The notes beneath the pieces are model-generated. The model had not been told where the DNA came from, made no database searches, and saw only the letters and a list, made by a program, of their open reading frames with translations. Shown in pieces: positions 17,471-26,116 of a stretch of 64,000 nucleotides of DNA. Location: NCBI RefSeq assembly GCF_014646895.1, contig NZ_BMOD01000010.1:1-64000 (forward strand), given 5' to 3'. Position numbers and translations under genes: made by a program. Within the stretch, counting starts at the first letter, position 1. Every line of letters starts with the position of its first letter. This DNA is from Deinococcus roseus. Lineage in GTDB: Bacteria > Deinococcota > Deinococci > Deinococcales > Deinococcaceae.

Positions 17471-18210
17471 GCCTCACCCACCAGGTCCAGAAAGACATCT
17501 TCCAGGCTGCCTTCGGTGTCGCCACTCTGGGTGCGCAATTCCTGCAAGGAACCTTCTGCAATGATCTGGCCTTTGTTGATGATGGCAATGCGTTCTGCCA
17601 TGCGCTCTGCAACCTCCAGGATGTGGGTGGTCAGGACCACGGTGTTGCCGTCTTTCACAAACTGGGAAAGCAGGTCTTTCACCTGTCTGGCAGCGGCAGC
17701 ATCCAGACCAGTGAGGGGTTCATCAAGCACCATCACCTGGGGTTTGTGAATCAGGGCAGCAGCCAGGGCCAGTTTTTGCTTCATGCCTCTGGAGTAGCTT
17801 TCGGTGAAGGCACTGCGGTGCTGCCACAAATCCAGCCATTTCAGCAGTTCTTCCGCTTCCCTGTATGCCTCAGAGGCTTTCATGCCCCACAGTCCTGCCA
17901 CAAATTCCAGGTGTTCCATGGGGCGCAATTTGCCATACAGCAGGGGTTCATCTGGCAGGTAGGCCAGCGGGCGTTTGGCCTGCTGAGGATGGGACACCAC
18001 ACTTTCCCCCAGAATGCGGATGTTTCCCTGATCTGGGATCAGGAGGCCTGCAATCATGCGCAGCGTGGTGGTTTTGCCTGCTCCGTTGGGTCCCAGCAGA
18101 CCATAAATCTGGCCTGCCGCGATGTTCAGGCTGAGGTGATGGACAGCTGTAAATGCTCCGAAAGTTTTCTGTACATTTTGCAGTTCAAGTGCCGGGAAGT
18201 CAGATGCCAT
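17467..18210 (-). CDS. ABC-2 exporter ATPase subunit
   Basis: A 247-residue CcmA/NatA-like ATPase with Walker A GLLGPNGAGKTTTLR, Q-loop region LAYLPDEPLLYGKL, a divergent signature YSRGMKQKLALAAAL in place of LSGGQ, Walker B VMVLDEPLTGLD and switch His in VVLTTHILE. It is the first gene of a two-gene operon and overlaps the permease by ATGA. Upstream on the minus strand, TATAGA lies 4 nt before the ATG, suggesting a leaderless start. Confidence 0.92.
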   Translation of the reverse strand: MASDFPALELQNVQKTFGAFTAVHHLSLNIAAGQIYGLLGPNGAGKTTTLRMIAGLLIPDQGNIRILGESVVSHPQQAKRPLAYLPDEPLLYGKLRPMEHLEFVAGLWGMKASEAYREAEELLKWLDLWQHRSAFTESYSRGMKQKLALAAALIHKPQVMVLDEPLTGLDAAAARQVKDLLSQFVKDGNTVVLTTHILEVAERMAERIAIINKGQIIAEGSLQELRTQSGDTEGSLEDVFLDLVGEA

Positions 18211-18339
18211 ATGCTCTATATATACGACATGTTGGGAAAGCAGGTGACATCTTAAGTTTTCATTCAGGAAGGCCCCTCCTGAAGCAAACCTTTAGAGTCC
18301 CGTGTCCTTTCTCACTGTGCTGCTGCCTATAACTGAAGC

Positions 18340-19779
18340 ATGAGAATGAAATCTGCACTTCTGATTGGTCTTCTGCTTTGCGGGGTTGCATCCGCACAGA
18401 AAAACAAAGAGGTCACCACCAAAAAGAACCAGCATGCCCGGACCCAGCCTGTGGGTGTGGTGCCTGGTCAGCTGATTGTGAAATTCAAGAAAAAAGGCAA
18501 TGCCAACGGGATTTTCAAACAACTGGCCAAAGCAGGCATCAACCTGTCTCCCATCCGTGAACTCGGAGATGGCTCTTTCCTGGTGGAGTTTTCTGAGGAC
18601 TCTGGCCTGTCGGTTTCCGTGCTGGGTCTGGATGTGAAAGCCGGAGGTAGCGCCCTGGATGCCCTGGACAAGAAAACCCGTCAGGCCCTGGACAAGCTGA
18701 ACAAGTTCTTCGACATTGAGTATGCCGAACCCAACTATGTGTTCAAGCCTTACGCGGTGCCCAACGACCAGTTTTATTCTTTGCAGTGGCACATGCCCAA
18801 ACTGAACCTCCCCAAAGCCTGGGATTACACCAGAGGCAGCAACGTGGTGGTGGCCGTGCTGGACACCGGCCAGACCAAGCACCCTGACCTGATGCCCAAC
18901 TACGTCACTGGCTTTGACTTCCTCAGCGATCCCAAAATGGGTGGAGACGGCAACGGACGGGACAACGACCCCACCGACGTGGGCGACGGTGGCACCTGTG
19001 ACGACGGCATCACCTACGAGAACTCCTGGCATGGTACACACGTGGACGGCATCATCGCCGGGGCCACCAACAACACCGAAGGGGTTTCCGGGGTGGGCTG
19101 GACCACCAAAATCCAGAACCTGAGGGTGCTGGGCAAGTGTGGTGGCTCCATGGCTGACATTGCCGATGCGATCCGCTGGGCAGCTGGCATCACTGTGGCC
19201 AACATGATTCCCAACCCCAACCCTGCAAAAGTCATCAACATGAGCCTGGGGGCTTACACCGGAATTGCCTGCCCCATCACCTACCAGAATGCCATCAATG
19301 ATGCAGTGGCCCGTGGGGTCACCGTGGTGGTGGCCGCCGGGAACGATGGCAAGAATGCCTCCGGGTCCTCTCCTGCCAACTGCAACAACGTGATCGCTGT
19401 GACGGCAGTGAACCTCAACATGACCCGCGCCTACTATGGCAACTTCGGGGCCAATGTCACCCTGGCAGCTTTCGGTGGAGACACCACCCGTGATGACAAC
19501 AACGACGGTTACGGCGACGGCATCCTCTCTGATCTGTGGAGCGAAGACGGCAAAGAGTGGTACTACGCTTTCATGGAAGGCACCAGCATGGCCACCCCCC
19601 AGGTGTCTGGTGTCGTTGCCCTGATGTACGCCCTGAAGCCCAAAATCACCCCTGCTCAGGTGAAAGACATCCTGAAGAAATCCGTGACGGTGCTGCCTTC
19701 TGGGGCTTGCACCCAGGGATGTGGAGCAGGCTTGCTGAACGCTGGCAAAGCGCTGGAATTGACCAAAGCCCTGCCTTAA
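18340..19779 (+). CDS. Secreted subtilisin-like serine protease (S8)
   Basis: A 479-residue exported protease. MRMKSALLIGLLLCGVASAQ is a signal peptide. A propeptide of the I9 type follows (GQLIVKFKKKGNANGIF). The catalytic triad is Asp in VVAVLDTGQTKHPDL, His in SWHGTHVDGIIAG and Ser in GTSMATPQVSGVV, with the oxyanion Asn in VVAAGNDG. Cys pairs in the mature domain suggest disulphides. It probably degrades external protein for nutrition. TATAAC (18328-18333) is 6 nt before ATG 18340, indicating a leaderless transcript. A 15-bp terminator hairpin follows. Confidence 0.95.
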   Translation: MRMKSALLIGLLLCGVASAQKNKEVTTKKNQHARTQPVGVVPGQLIVKFKKKGNANGIFKQLAKAGINLSPIRELGDGSFLVEFSEDSGLSVSVLGLDVKAGGSALDALDKKTRQALDKLNKFFDIEYAEPNYVFKPYAVPNDQFYSLQWHMPKLNLPKAWDYTRGSNVVVAVLDTGQTKHPDLMPNYVTGFDFLSDPKMGGDGNGRDNDPTDVGDGGTCDDGITYENSWHGTHVDGIIAGATNNTEGVSGVGWTTKIQNLRVLGKCGGSMADIADAIRWAAGITVANMIPNPNPAKVINMSLGAYTGIACPITYQNAINDAVARGVTVVVAAGNDGKNASGSSPANCNNVIAVTAVNLNMTRAYYGNFGANVTLAAFGGDTTRDDNNDGYGDGILSDLWSEDGKEWYYAFMEGTSMATPQVSGVVALMYALKPKITPAQVKDILKKSVTVLPSGACTQGCGAGLLNAGKALELTKALP

Positions 19780-19810
19780 AAGTGGACGGTTTAAAGCAGA
19801 CAGTAAAAAT

Positions 19811-19851
19811 CAAAAACCAGCAACCCAATAAACAATGGTTGCTGGTTTTTG
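19811..19851. terminator. Bidirectional terminator
   Basis: CAAAAACCAGCAACC (19811-19825) pairs perfectly with GGTTGCTGGTTTTTG (19837-19851); T-rich on both strands, between convergent genes. Confidence 0.85.
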
Positions 19852-19870
19852 AAGTTGTTTGAAGCTCACC

Positions 19871-19909
19871 TCTGAAAACTGCTCACTGAAAACTGTGCAC
19901 TGTAAACTT
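19871..19909. repeat. Dispersed AACTGTGAACTGTAAACTG-type repeat
   Basis: A run of TGAAAACTG / CACTGAAAACTG / CACTGTAAACTT words related to those at 10081, 31115, 35902 and 36005. Confidence 0.55.
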
Positions 19910-19949
19910 CCTCAAACAATTTCTCCCCATGTTTATGTTGAGCAACACT

Positions 19950-21812
19950 TTAAAGCCCACCCAGCCAGTTCAGGTACTCTTTCAGGCGCACCACCCGGCG
20001 GTCCGGGCGGCCCCCACGGGAAAGTTCGTGGTTTTCTTCCGGGAAGCGCACAAAACGGGTTTCAATGCCCAGGGTTTTCAGGGCAGCGTACCACTGCTGG
20101 CCCTGCTCCAGAGGGCAACGCAAATCCTGTTCGCTGTGCACCACCAGGGTGGGGGTTTTCACCTGAGACACGTATTTTAAGGGGCTGAGGTTCCAGAGCA
20201 CCTCGGGATCTCCTGTGTAGGGATTTGAGCCCCATTCATGGGGTCCAAAAAAAGCTCCGATGTCCGAGGTGCCCACAAAAGACACCAGGTTGCACAGGCA
20301 GCGGTCTGTGATGGCCCGTTTGAAGCGGGTGGTGTGGGCCGTGATCCAGTTGACCATGTAACCGCCGTAACTGCCCCCAATCACAGCCATTCGTGAAGGA
20401 TCAAGCTGGCTGTACTGGGAAAGGGCGGCATCCAGAAAGGACAGCAGGTCATCCTGATCCACACTGCCCCAGCAGCCCTGAATGGCCGAAGTGTGGCTCT
20501 GACCATATCCCACGCTGCCTCTGGGATTGCAGTACAGCACGGCATAACCCTGCTGCACCAGCACCTGAAACTCATGCATGAAAGCATGCCCATAAGCCAT
20601 GTGGGGACCACCGTGGATGCTCAGCACCACAGGAAACCGTTCTGCTGCACCAGCAGGCAGGAGCACCCACCCTTCCACATTGCCCACCCGCAAAGACAGG
20701 GGCGCAGTGATGTCCCACTCCACAATCAGGTTGCCCTGCTGGGACACCGGAGTGACCACCCCATCCTCCCAGAGGTACACTTCCGGAAGCTCTGTGGAGG
20801 ATTCATCAATGAAGGTCACCTTGCCAGAACACACCTGGAAAGCACTGACCACCCTGGCATGGTGGTGCAGGAGGGGGGTCACTTCCCCGGAAAGCTTGAG
20901 GGTGAACAGCCCTGAAGATCCTCCCAGGGTGTAAACCGCCAGCAAAGTCTGGGCATCCAGCCAGCGGGCACGGTTGGGGTAAGACCCGTATTGCATGTCT
21001 CCCAGAATGAAATTCCCTGCTGGATAATCAAAACCCTCATCCAGACGCTTGTGGGTGCCGTCCCAGTGGTAGTAGTACAGGTGAGCATCCTGCCAGTTGT
21101 GCTCCCGTTTCACCACCACAAAACCCGAACCATCCGGTTGAACCGCCAGCTGGCTGAACTGGGCACTGGCCTCCATGACCTGCTGCAATGGACCCTGCAA
21201 ACGCTGCAGGTACACACACTGGCGGTCCTGTGACATCTCCTGATCTGAAGGGGCAGAAATGTAAGCCACCCCGGAACCATCTGGCAGCCACTGGTGTTCG
21301 GTGATGTAAATTTCAGCCTGGGTCAGCACAGAAAGGGATCCATCAGAGACCCTGAGCAGGTGAATCTGGTCTGGAGGATCGGGCAGCAAGCCCTCTGCAT
21401 TGAACTGGTATTCCCGGTGATTGGTGATGAACACCACATCCTGATCCTGTCTGGCACTGCCTGCCAGAAAAGACAGGTGCTCTCCATCGGGGCTCCACTG
21501 CACATCCCAGGGGTCAGTGTTCAGGTCTGTCAACTGTCGGGCTTCTCCGCCTTGCAGCCTGAGCAGGTGAATCTGGTTTTTCCCAGAGCGGTTGCTGATG
21601 AAAGCCAGAGACTGCCCATCCGGGGAAAACCTGGGGGAGGTGTTGCGGTGCTCACCGTGGGTCAGGGGGAACAGTTCACCCTCCTGCCACAGGTAAAGGT
21701 TAGAAATGTATTTTTTCTGCTGGGGGGTGGAGCGCACAAAGACCACCCGGGAACCATGTACCTGGGGATCCGAGACAAAATGCAAATCAAGCAGGGTTTC
21801 GGGTTGCAGCAT
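19950..21812 (-). CDS. S9 family peptidase (acylaminoacyl-peptidase/prolyl oligopeptidase)
   Basis: A 620-residue two-domain enzyme. The N-terminal part is a beta-propeller with TolB-like repeats (SPRFSPDGQSLAFISNRSGK, VQWSPDGEHLSFLAG). The C-terminal alpha/beta-hydrolase has the nucleophile motif GGSYGGYM, the Asp in EQDLRCPLEQG and the His in EENHELSRGG. It removes residues or acyl residues from short peptides in the cytoplasm; no signal peptide is seen. It is a single gene, ending in the repeat-bearing gap shared with the convergent subtilase. Confidence 0.92.
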   Translation of the reverse strand: MLQPETLLDLHFVSDPQVHGSRVVFVRSTPQQKKYISNLYLWQEGELFPLTHGEHRNTSPRFSPDGQSLAFISNRSGKNQIHLLRLQGGEARQLTDLNTDPWDVQWSPDGEHLSFLAGSARQDQDVVFITNHREYQFNAEGLLPDPPDQIHLLRVSDGSLSVLTQAEIYITEHQWLPDGSGVAYISAPSDQEMSQDRQCVYLQRLQGPLQQVMEASAQFSQLAVQPDGSGFVVVKREHNWQDAHLYYYHWDGTHKRLDEGFDYPAGNFILGDMQYGSYPNRARWLDAQTLLAVYTLGGSSGLFTLKLSGEVTPLLHHHARVVSAFQVCSGKVTFIDESSTELPEVYLWEDGVVTPVSQQGNLIVEWDITAPLSLRVGNVEGWVLLPAGAAERFPVVLSIHGGPHMAYGHAFMHEFQVLVQQGYAVLYCNPRGSVGYGQSHTSAIQGCWGSVDQDDLLSFLDAALSQYSQLDPSRMAVIGGSYGGYMVNWITAHTTRFKRAITDRCLCNLVSFVGTSDIGAFFGPHEWGSNPYTGDPEVLWNLSPLKYVSQVKTPTLVVHSEQDLRCPLEQGQQWYAALKTLGIETRFVRFPEENHELSRGGRPDRRVVRLKEYLNWLGGL

Positions 21813-21932
21813 GCCCTGATTGTCTCATGACACAAAAAGGAAGATGTCAGTTTTCTGTCAAATCCCGTTTATTGATCTACGCAAAAAGAACTGTGCGTGG
21901 TCTGGGCATTCTGACCGTTCTATTCGCTTTGC

Positions 21933-22484
21933 TCAGCCATCAATCAAATCTGTGGTGTCCTGACGGGTGTTCACGTTTTTGAAGTGGTGCTGGGGAACAC
22001 CGGAAAGGGTGTGGTGCAAGAGCTTCCTCTCGATCACCTGACGGAGCCCGTAACGCTGTTCCTGCAGTGCAGCCTGCAAATGCGGCAGTGCACTGACATG
22101 GTAAGCCGCAGCCAGGGCTTCCATCTTGCCTTCCTCATTGAGGGGCACAATCACCTGCACATCGGGATTCAGGTGGTGGTGCAAATGGGACCAGTAATGG
22201 GCATCCAGCTGGGGCATGTCCACCCCCGTAAAAAACACCCAGCCATTCTGGGCATGCTGCAAAGCAGAAACCAGACCTGAAATGGGCCCCACACCGGGAA
22301 AAGGATCCGGGTAGGTCTGCCAGCCTTTCAATGCATAAGGCCCAATGATCAGCCTCTGGTTGCAGGCATGCAGGTTGTGCGCCGCAATTTCCAGCAGGGT
22401 GTACTGTCCAACCCGATACAATGCCTTGTCTGAACCAAATCGCCTGGACTTCCCTCCGGCGGTAATTGCAGCAGTGATGTGCAT
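21933..22484 (-). CDS. mobA: Molybdenum cofactor guanylyltransferase MobA
   Basis: A 183-residue nucleotidyltransferase. The N-terminal ITAGGKSRRFGSDKAL is the signature loop binding GTP, and FFTGVDMPQL is the metal-binding strand. It attaches GMP to molybdopterin to make the guanine dinucleotide cofactor. No other molybdopterin gene is in the window. Length is slightly below the usual 190-200 residues. An IS element is inserted about 75 bp upstream of its start and may supply or disrupt its promoter. Confidence 0.88.
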   Translation of the reverse strand: MHITAAITAGGKSRRFGSDKALYRVGQYTLLEIAAHNLHACNQRLIIGPYALKGWQTYPDPFPGVGPISGLVSALQHAQNGWVFFTGVDMPQLDAHYWSHLHHHLNPDVQVIVPLNEEGKMEALAAAYHVSALPHLQAALQEQRYGLRQVIERKLLHHTLSGVPQHHFKNVNTRQDTTDLIDG

Positions 22485-22613
22485 TTTTTTATTCTAGACG
22501 GTTTTCTGAAAATCAGGCAAAGGTGCAGAAATCGGACACCTCAAAATTTCTTCCATTCTCAGAGACCGTCCGAAAACCGTCTGAGCATGACAAAACAGCA
22601 TTGAATTGATAAA

Positions 22614-22976
22614 ATGCTGTCTGTGACGAGAAAGCCTTACCCCAGTGACCTCACCGACCGTGAATGGGCACTGCTCGAACCCCTGATTCCACCTACCAAG
22701 CCCGGTGGCCGTCCAGCTCGCATCCACCGACGAGAAATCGTCAACGCTCTGCTCTATGTGCTCTGTCAGGGCACCTCATGGCGGGGCCTCCCCCACGACT
22801 TTCCCCACTGGAAGACCGTCTATGAATACTTCCGACTCTGGAAGAAAACCGGCGTCTGGGAGCAGGCCAGCCAGAAACTGGTCAGGACCTATCGCAGCCT
22901 GGATGGACGAAATGAAGACCCCAGTGCCGCTGTTCTGGACTCTCAGAGTGTGAAAACCACCCAAAAAGGGGGCTAG
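22614..22976 (+). CDS. IS5-family transposase, first frame (OrfA)
   Basis: 120 residues: the N-terminal DNA-binding part (RKPYPSDLTDREWALLEPLIPP, a DUF4096-type opening) and the first catalytic Asp in VLDSQSVKTT. The frame stops at TAG 22974-22976, just after an AAAAAGGGGG run (22963-22972). Shifting back one base there continues into the second frame and restores the family's usual KGG...RGFDAGKK segment, so this is probably programmed frameshifting rather than damage. Confidence 0.85.
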   Translation: MLSVTRKPYPSDLTDREWALLEPLIPPTKPGGRPARIHRREIVNALLYVLCQGTSWRGLPHDFPHWKTVYEYFRLWKKTGVWEQASQKLVRTYRSLDGRNEDPSAAVLDSQSVKTTQKGG

Positions 22977-23524
22977 AGAGAGGCTTTGATGCAGGCAAGA
23001 AGGTCAAAGGCCGCAAGCGTTTCTTGCTGTGTGACACACTAGGAAATATCCTGCATGTGATGGTCTGTGCTGCCAGCACCCAGGAACGAGAGGGTGGAAA
23101 AGTCCTGCTCGAAGCCGCCAAAGAAAAATGTCCCCGGCTAGAGACGATCTTCGTGGACAACGGCTACAACGGAGAAAAATTTCAAGACTGGGTCCTGCAA
23201 AAGACCTCCTGGAAGGTCGAAGTGGTCAAGCACCCTTCCTCGGGCAGTCGGTACGCTTTCATCGAAGGTCAAGACATCACTGCTGAGACCTACCAGGCTG
23301 CCATTGCCAAATGGAAAAGTCGAAAGAAAGGCTTTGTGGTGCTGAAAAAGCGCTGGGTGCTGGAGCGGACCAATGCCTGGGTGCTCAGCCACCGTCGTCT
23401 GCGGGTAGATTACGAATATTTGCCCCAAACCACCGAAGCCTGGATCTATCTGGTCAACATCCGCCTACTGATTCGCCGTCTGGCACAGCATTCAGATCAT
23501 GAAGCGCTAAAGAATGCTGCCTGA
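22969..23524 (+). CDS. IS5-family transposase, second frame (OrfB, reached by -1 frameshift)
   Basis: The C-terminal DDE part. The frame is open from the slippery run; the first in-frame start codon is at 23024. It contains RGFDAGKKVKGRKRF, the second Asp in TIFVDNGYNG and the Glu in RWVLERTNAWVL, then the RRLRVDYE and YLVNIRLLIRRLA endings of the family. Together with the first frame it makes a full transposase of about 300 residues. Confidence 0.85.
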
Positions 23525-23570
23525 TGGCCTTTTCGGACGGTCTCTCAGCCCACGGCTTCCTTGCTTTCTG

Positions 23571-23620
23571 TCTTCTGCCTTCTGCCTTCTGCTCTCTGCC
23601 TTCTGCTCTCTGCCTTCTGC
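23571..23620. repeat. CTTCTGC-type short tandem repeat
   Basis: About seven alternating CTTCTGC / CTCTCTGC words between the IS right end and the rsmD promoter. On the other strand it reads GCAGAAGGCAGAG..., which encodes only spurious Arg/Gln/Glu-rich peptides. Confidence 0.6.
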
Positions 23621-23637
23621 TGTTACTATTGACCATT

Positions 23638-24168
23638 ATGTCGAACCTCAGAATCCTCGGGGGAAGTGCCAAGGGCCGCAGCCTGATTGTGCCTGCCACT
23701 GCTGTTCCCACCGGAGCCAAAGTCCGCAAAAGCCTCTTTGACATCCTCGCCCAGCATTATGAAGAAGGGAGCAGTTTTCTGGATCTGTATGCAGGCAGCG
23801 GTGCTGTGGGTCTGGAGGCTGCCAGCAGGGGGTATCAGGTGGCCCTGGTGGACAACAGTAAGGGAGCGGTCACCATCCTGGACAAGAACGCCCGTGCGCT
23901 GAACCTGAAAGTCAAAATCCACCTGGGTGATGTCAAATTTTACGTCAACCGTGTGGGGCCGCAGGACATCATTTTTGTGGATCCCCCCTACCCTTTAGAC
24001 ATCCCACAGATTGCCCTGCACGTGCTGACCCAGGCCCCAGTCAATGAGGATGGGGTCATCATCATCCAGCACCCGGACAAAACCCACCTGCCAGAACATG
24101 AAGGCTTCACGCTGGACCGCAGGGAGTATGGCAGCAACGCCCTGACGTTGTACTGGAAAGAAAGCTGA
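23638..24168 (+). CDS. rsmD: 16S rRNA (guanine(966)-N2)-methyltransferase RsmD
   Basis: 176 residues, close to the family norm. The N-terminal MSNLRILGGSAKGRSL, the SAM-binding FLDLYAGSGAVGLEAASRG and the catalytic IIFVDPPYPLD (DPPY) are all present. It methylates G966 of 16S rRNA in the assembled 30S subunit. ATG 23638 is preferred to the upstream in-frame ATG 23524, whose 38 extra residues are translated IS border and tandem repeat. TACTAT (23624-23629) lies 8 nt before it. coaD follows, the usual partner. Confidence 0.93.
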   Translation: MSNLRILGGSAKGRSLIVPATAVPTGAKVRKSLFDILAQHYEEGSSFLDLYAGSGAVGLEAASRGYQVALVDNSKGAVTILDKNARALNLKVKIHLGDVKFYVNRVGPQDIIFVDPPYPLDIPQIALHVLTQAPVNEDGVIIIQHPDKTHLPEHEGFTLDRREYGSNALTLYWKES

Positions 24169-24207
24169 GATTTGCTACACCGCTTTCTGGCATGTTTATG
24201 ATGGTGC

Positions 24208-24711
24208 ATGATCCAGCCAATTAAAGCAGTGTTTCCGGGATCGTTTGATCCCATCACCAATGGACACATGGATGTGCTGTCTCGGGCCTGCAAGCTTTTT
24301 CCCGAAGTGACCCTGGCGGTGCTGCAAAACCAGCGCAAAGCCTCCAAAAACCTCTTCACCATTGAAGAGCGCCTGGAGATGCTCAGGAAAGCCACCGAGC
24401 ACCTGCCCAATGTGCGGGTGGAGGCTTTTGGTGGTCTGCTGGTGGAGTACATGCGGGAAAGAGGGGCAACGGTGATTCTTCGTGGTCTGAGGGCCGTTTC
24501 GGATTACGAGTACGAGTTGCAGATCGCCCACCTGAACCGCCAGATGAACCCCGATGTGGAAACCGTCTTCATCATGGCCGCCACCCGCTGGTCTTATGTC
24601 AGTTCCAGCATGGTCAAAGAAATTGCCTCTTACGGCTCAAAAGAGGTCAGCAAGATGGTGCCCCCTGCCAGTGCAGAAGCCCTGGTCAAGAAGTTTGCAG
24701 AGCAGCAGTAA
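24208..24711 (+). CDS. coaD: Phosphopantetheine adenylyltransferase CoaD
   Basis: 167 residues. VFPGSFDPITNGHMDVL carries the ATP-binding (H/T)xGH motif (TNGH), and YVSSSMVKEIASYG is the second signature. It converts 4'-phosphopantetheine to dephospho-CoA in CoA synthesis. TATGAT (24197-24202) is 5 nt before ATG 24208, so a leaderless message of its own is likely in addition to read-through from rsmD. Confidence 0.95.
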   Translation: MIQPIKAVFPGSFDPITNGHMDVLSRACKLFPEVTLAVLQNQRKASKNLFTIEERLEMLRKATEHLPNVRVEAFGGLLVEYMRERGATVILRGLRAVSDYEYELQIAHLNRQMNPDVETVFIMAATRWSYVSSSMVKEIASYGSKEVSKMVPPASAEALVKKFAEQQ

Positions 24712-24726
24712 ACCAGAAGAGCAAAC

Positions 24727-24752
24727 AAAAAGCCCGGTTTTCCGGGCTTTTC
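24727..24752. terminator. Bidirectional terminator
   Basis: AAAAAGCCCGG pairs with CCGGGCTTTT around TTTT, between the convergent coaD and DUF72 genes. Confidence 0.88.
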
Positions 24753-24779
24753 TGGCATCTTGTCCTGGATCAGGTGAGG

Positions 24780-25592
24780 TCAGAAGAGTCCAGAGCCCCT
24801 GGGAATCTCCACCACCAGATCATGCTGTTTGAAGGCATCTTTGAGGGTCTGGTAATTGAACAGGGCATGACCTTTGGTGGTGTTCTGGAAGAACAGATAA
24901 ACCGTGTCCACATCCTTTAAAACGGCAATCTGGTCTGCAATGTCCTGAATTTCTTCTTCGCTGTACCGGTAGTCGTGGCGGTCCGAGGCACTCTGGCCTT
25001 CCCACCAGGTTTCCTGGTTGCGACCATGCAAACGGATGTAAACCGTCTTTGTGCTGGCCTGCACCTGATAGGGAGGCAAACCGTCCATTGGAGGGTAATC
25101 TGCGCTGACCCAGATGATGCCCAGTTCCTTGAAAGCTTCAAGCACCTCATCTTTGAGCCAGGAAGCATGCCTGAACTCAACGGCCAGGGGGTGCCCTTCA
25201 AAGGCCGTCACCAGATGCTGCAGGTATTTGCGGTGCTCCGGGGTGCGCTTGAACGAGTACGGGAACTGCGCCAGAAAAGGCCCCAGCATGCCCGCTTCCC
25301 GGATGGGTTTGGGGCTGAGGATCATGCGCTGCACGTCGTCTTCGGTGTAACTGCGCTCATGGGTGAAGACCTTGTTGAGTTTCACCGTGAACATGGTTTT
25401 GCTGTCGGTCTTGCGCAACATCCCAGCAAAGGCTTTCTCACCAGGGATGGCGTAAAACGAACTGTTGACCTCCACAGCGTTGAAGTAACGGCTGTAGATC
25501 CCCAGGTAATCTCCCTGCTTGGTGCCTTCTGGGTAAATCAGGCCCAGCCAGTCGTCGTTGGTGTAACCTCCGGTGCCAATCAAGAGTTTCAA
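24780..25592 (-). CDS. DUF72 family protein (YecE-like)
   Basis: A 270-residue TIM-barrel-like protein. Family wording: IGTGGYTNDDW at the start, FNAVEVNSSFYAIP, VEFRHASWLKDEV, and VYIRLHGRN. The biochemical role of the family is unknown. The start is TTG 25592-25590, with AGGAGGA six bases upstream; longer frames would run into the preceding gene. It lies 2 bases from the upstream gamma-glutamylcyclotransferase-like gene, so the two are cotranscribed. Confidence 0.88.
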   Translation of the reverse strand: MKLLIGTGGYTNDDWLGLIYPEGTKQGDYLGIYSRYFNAVEVNSSFYAIPGEKAFAGMLRKTDSKTMFTVKLNKVFTHERSYTEDDVQRMILSPKPIREAGMLGPFLAQFPYSFKRTPEHRKYLQHLVTAFEGHPLAVEFRHASWLKDEVLEAFKELGIIWVSADYPPMDGLPPYQVQASTKTVYIRLHGRNQETWWEGQSASDRHDYRYSEEEIQDIADQIAVLKDVDTVYLFFQNTTKGHALFNYQTLKDAFKQHDLVVEIPRGSGLF

Positions 25593-25594
25593 AT

Positions 25595-26002
25595 TCAGTC
25601 CTCCTGCCAGACCCCCGAATGGATGGGATAAATGCCTTCCTGCTGCATTCTGGCCTGCCTGATGTAAATGTAGACGATGCAATCCTGGGTGCTGCCATCT
25701 TCAAATTGCACCGTCAGCACGTCCCGGCGGTATCCCGGTGGGTCCAGATGCAGCTCTTCAAGCTCATCCAGAATGGGAAGTGCGGTGTCCATGTCATGGT
25801 ACTTCAGGACCACTCCGGCAATGGTGCCTTCTCCCTCAGTGATGCCCGGATAGAACTCGGGGGTCAGGCCAAACATGGTAAACCCGGACAGCAAAGCCGG
25901 TCCCACCACATCATGGGGACCGGCTTTCAAAGCCACGGCGTAATTGCGGTGACCGGGTTTCAGGGTGCCATAAACGAAAACGCAAGCAGGAAGGTCCTTC
26001 AT
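25595..26002 (-). CDS. Gamma-glutamylcyclotransferase-like (AIG2/GGCT) protein
   Basis: 135 residues. The substrate loop VFVYGTLKPGHRN and the catalytic-Glu region LDELEELHLDPPGYRR match the GGCT/AIG2 fold, whose members cyclise gamma-glutamyl groups to 5-oxoproline. Several members have other activities, so the substrate is uncertain. First gene of an operon with DUF72. Confidence 0.82.
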   Translation of the reverse strand: MKDLPACVFVYGTLKPGHRNYAVALKAGPHDVVGPALLSGFTMFGLTPEFYPGITEGEGTIAGVVLKYHDMDTALPILDELEELHLDPPGYRRDVLTVQFEDGSTQDCIVYIYIRQARMQQEGIYPIHSGVWQED

Positions 26003-26025
26003 GGGGGACAGGATAACATGCTGTC

Positions 26026-26116
26026 CCCCACCCTCACCCCACCTCGCTCGTTACACTTCCTTTCCTCCCCTGCTTGCAGGGGAGGACCAGTCGAAGACTG
26101 CGGCGGGGGTGGGGGT
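26026..26116. repeat. G/C-rich inverted repeat between GGCT-like and chitinase genes
   Basis: CCCCCACCC near 26027 and GGGGGTGGGGG near 26105 form outer arms, and CCTCCCCTGC / GCAGGGGAGG form an inner hairpin (about 26066-26087). It resembles the dispersed palindromic elements at 15643 and 41464 in style but not in wording. It may terminate the chitinase transcript. Confidence 0.5.

Larger units (their letters stand above)
22562..23544 (+). mobile_element. IS5-family insertion sequence, complete
   Basis: 983 bp bounded by terminal inverted repeats GAGACCGTCCGAAAA (22562-22576) and TTTTCGGACGGTCTC (23530-23544). It is flanked by TCA target duplications (22559-22561 and 23545-23547), a TNA target as used by part of the IS5 family. 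It carries two overlapping transposase frames joined by a -1 shift. Intact ends and duplication suggest recent insertion. Confidence 0.9.

Noticed and set aside
22614..23524. Reading the IS transposase as a frameshifted pseudogene
   Set aside because: The break falls on an AAAAAGGGGG run where a -1 shift is plausible, both halves are intact, and the ends and target duplication are perfect.
23571..23620. A possible CRISPR array in the CTTCTGC tract
   Set aside because: Units are 7-8 bp with no spacers, and no cas gene is present anywhere in the window.
23524..23637. An N-terminal extension of RsmD by 38 residues
   Set aside because: It would be translated from the IS border and the CTTCTGC repeat; the family N-terminus and promoter place the start at 23638.
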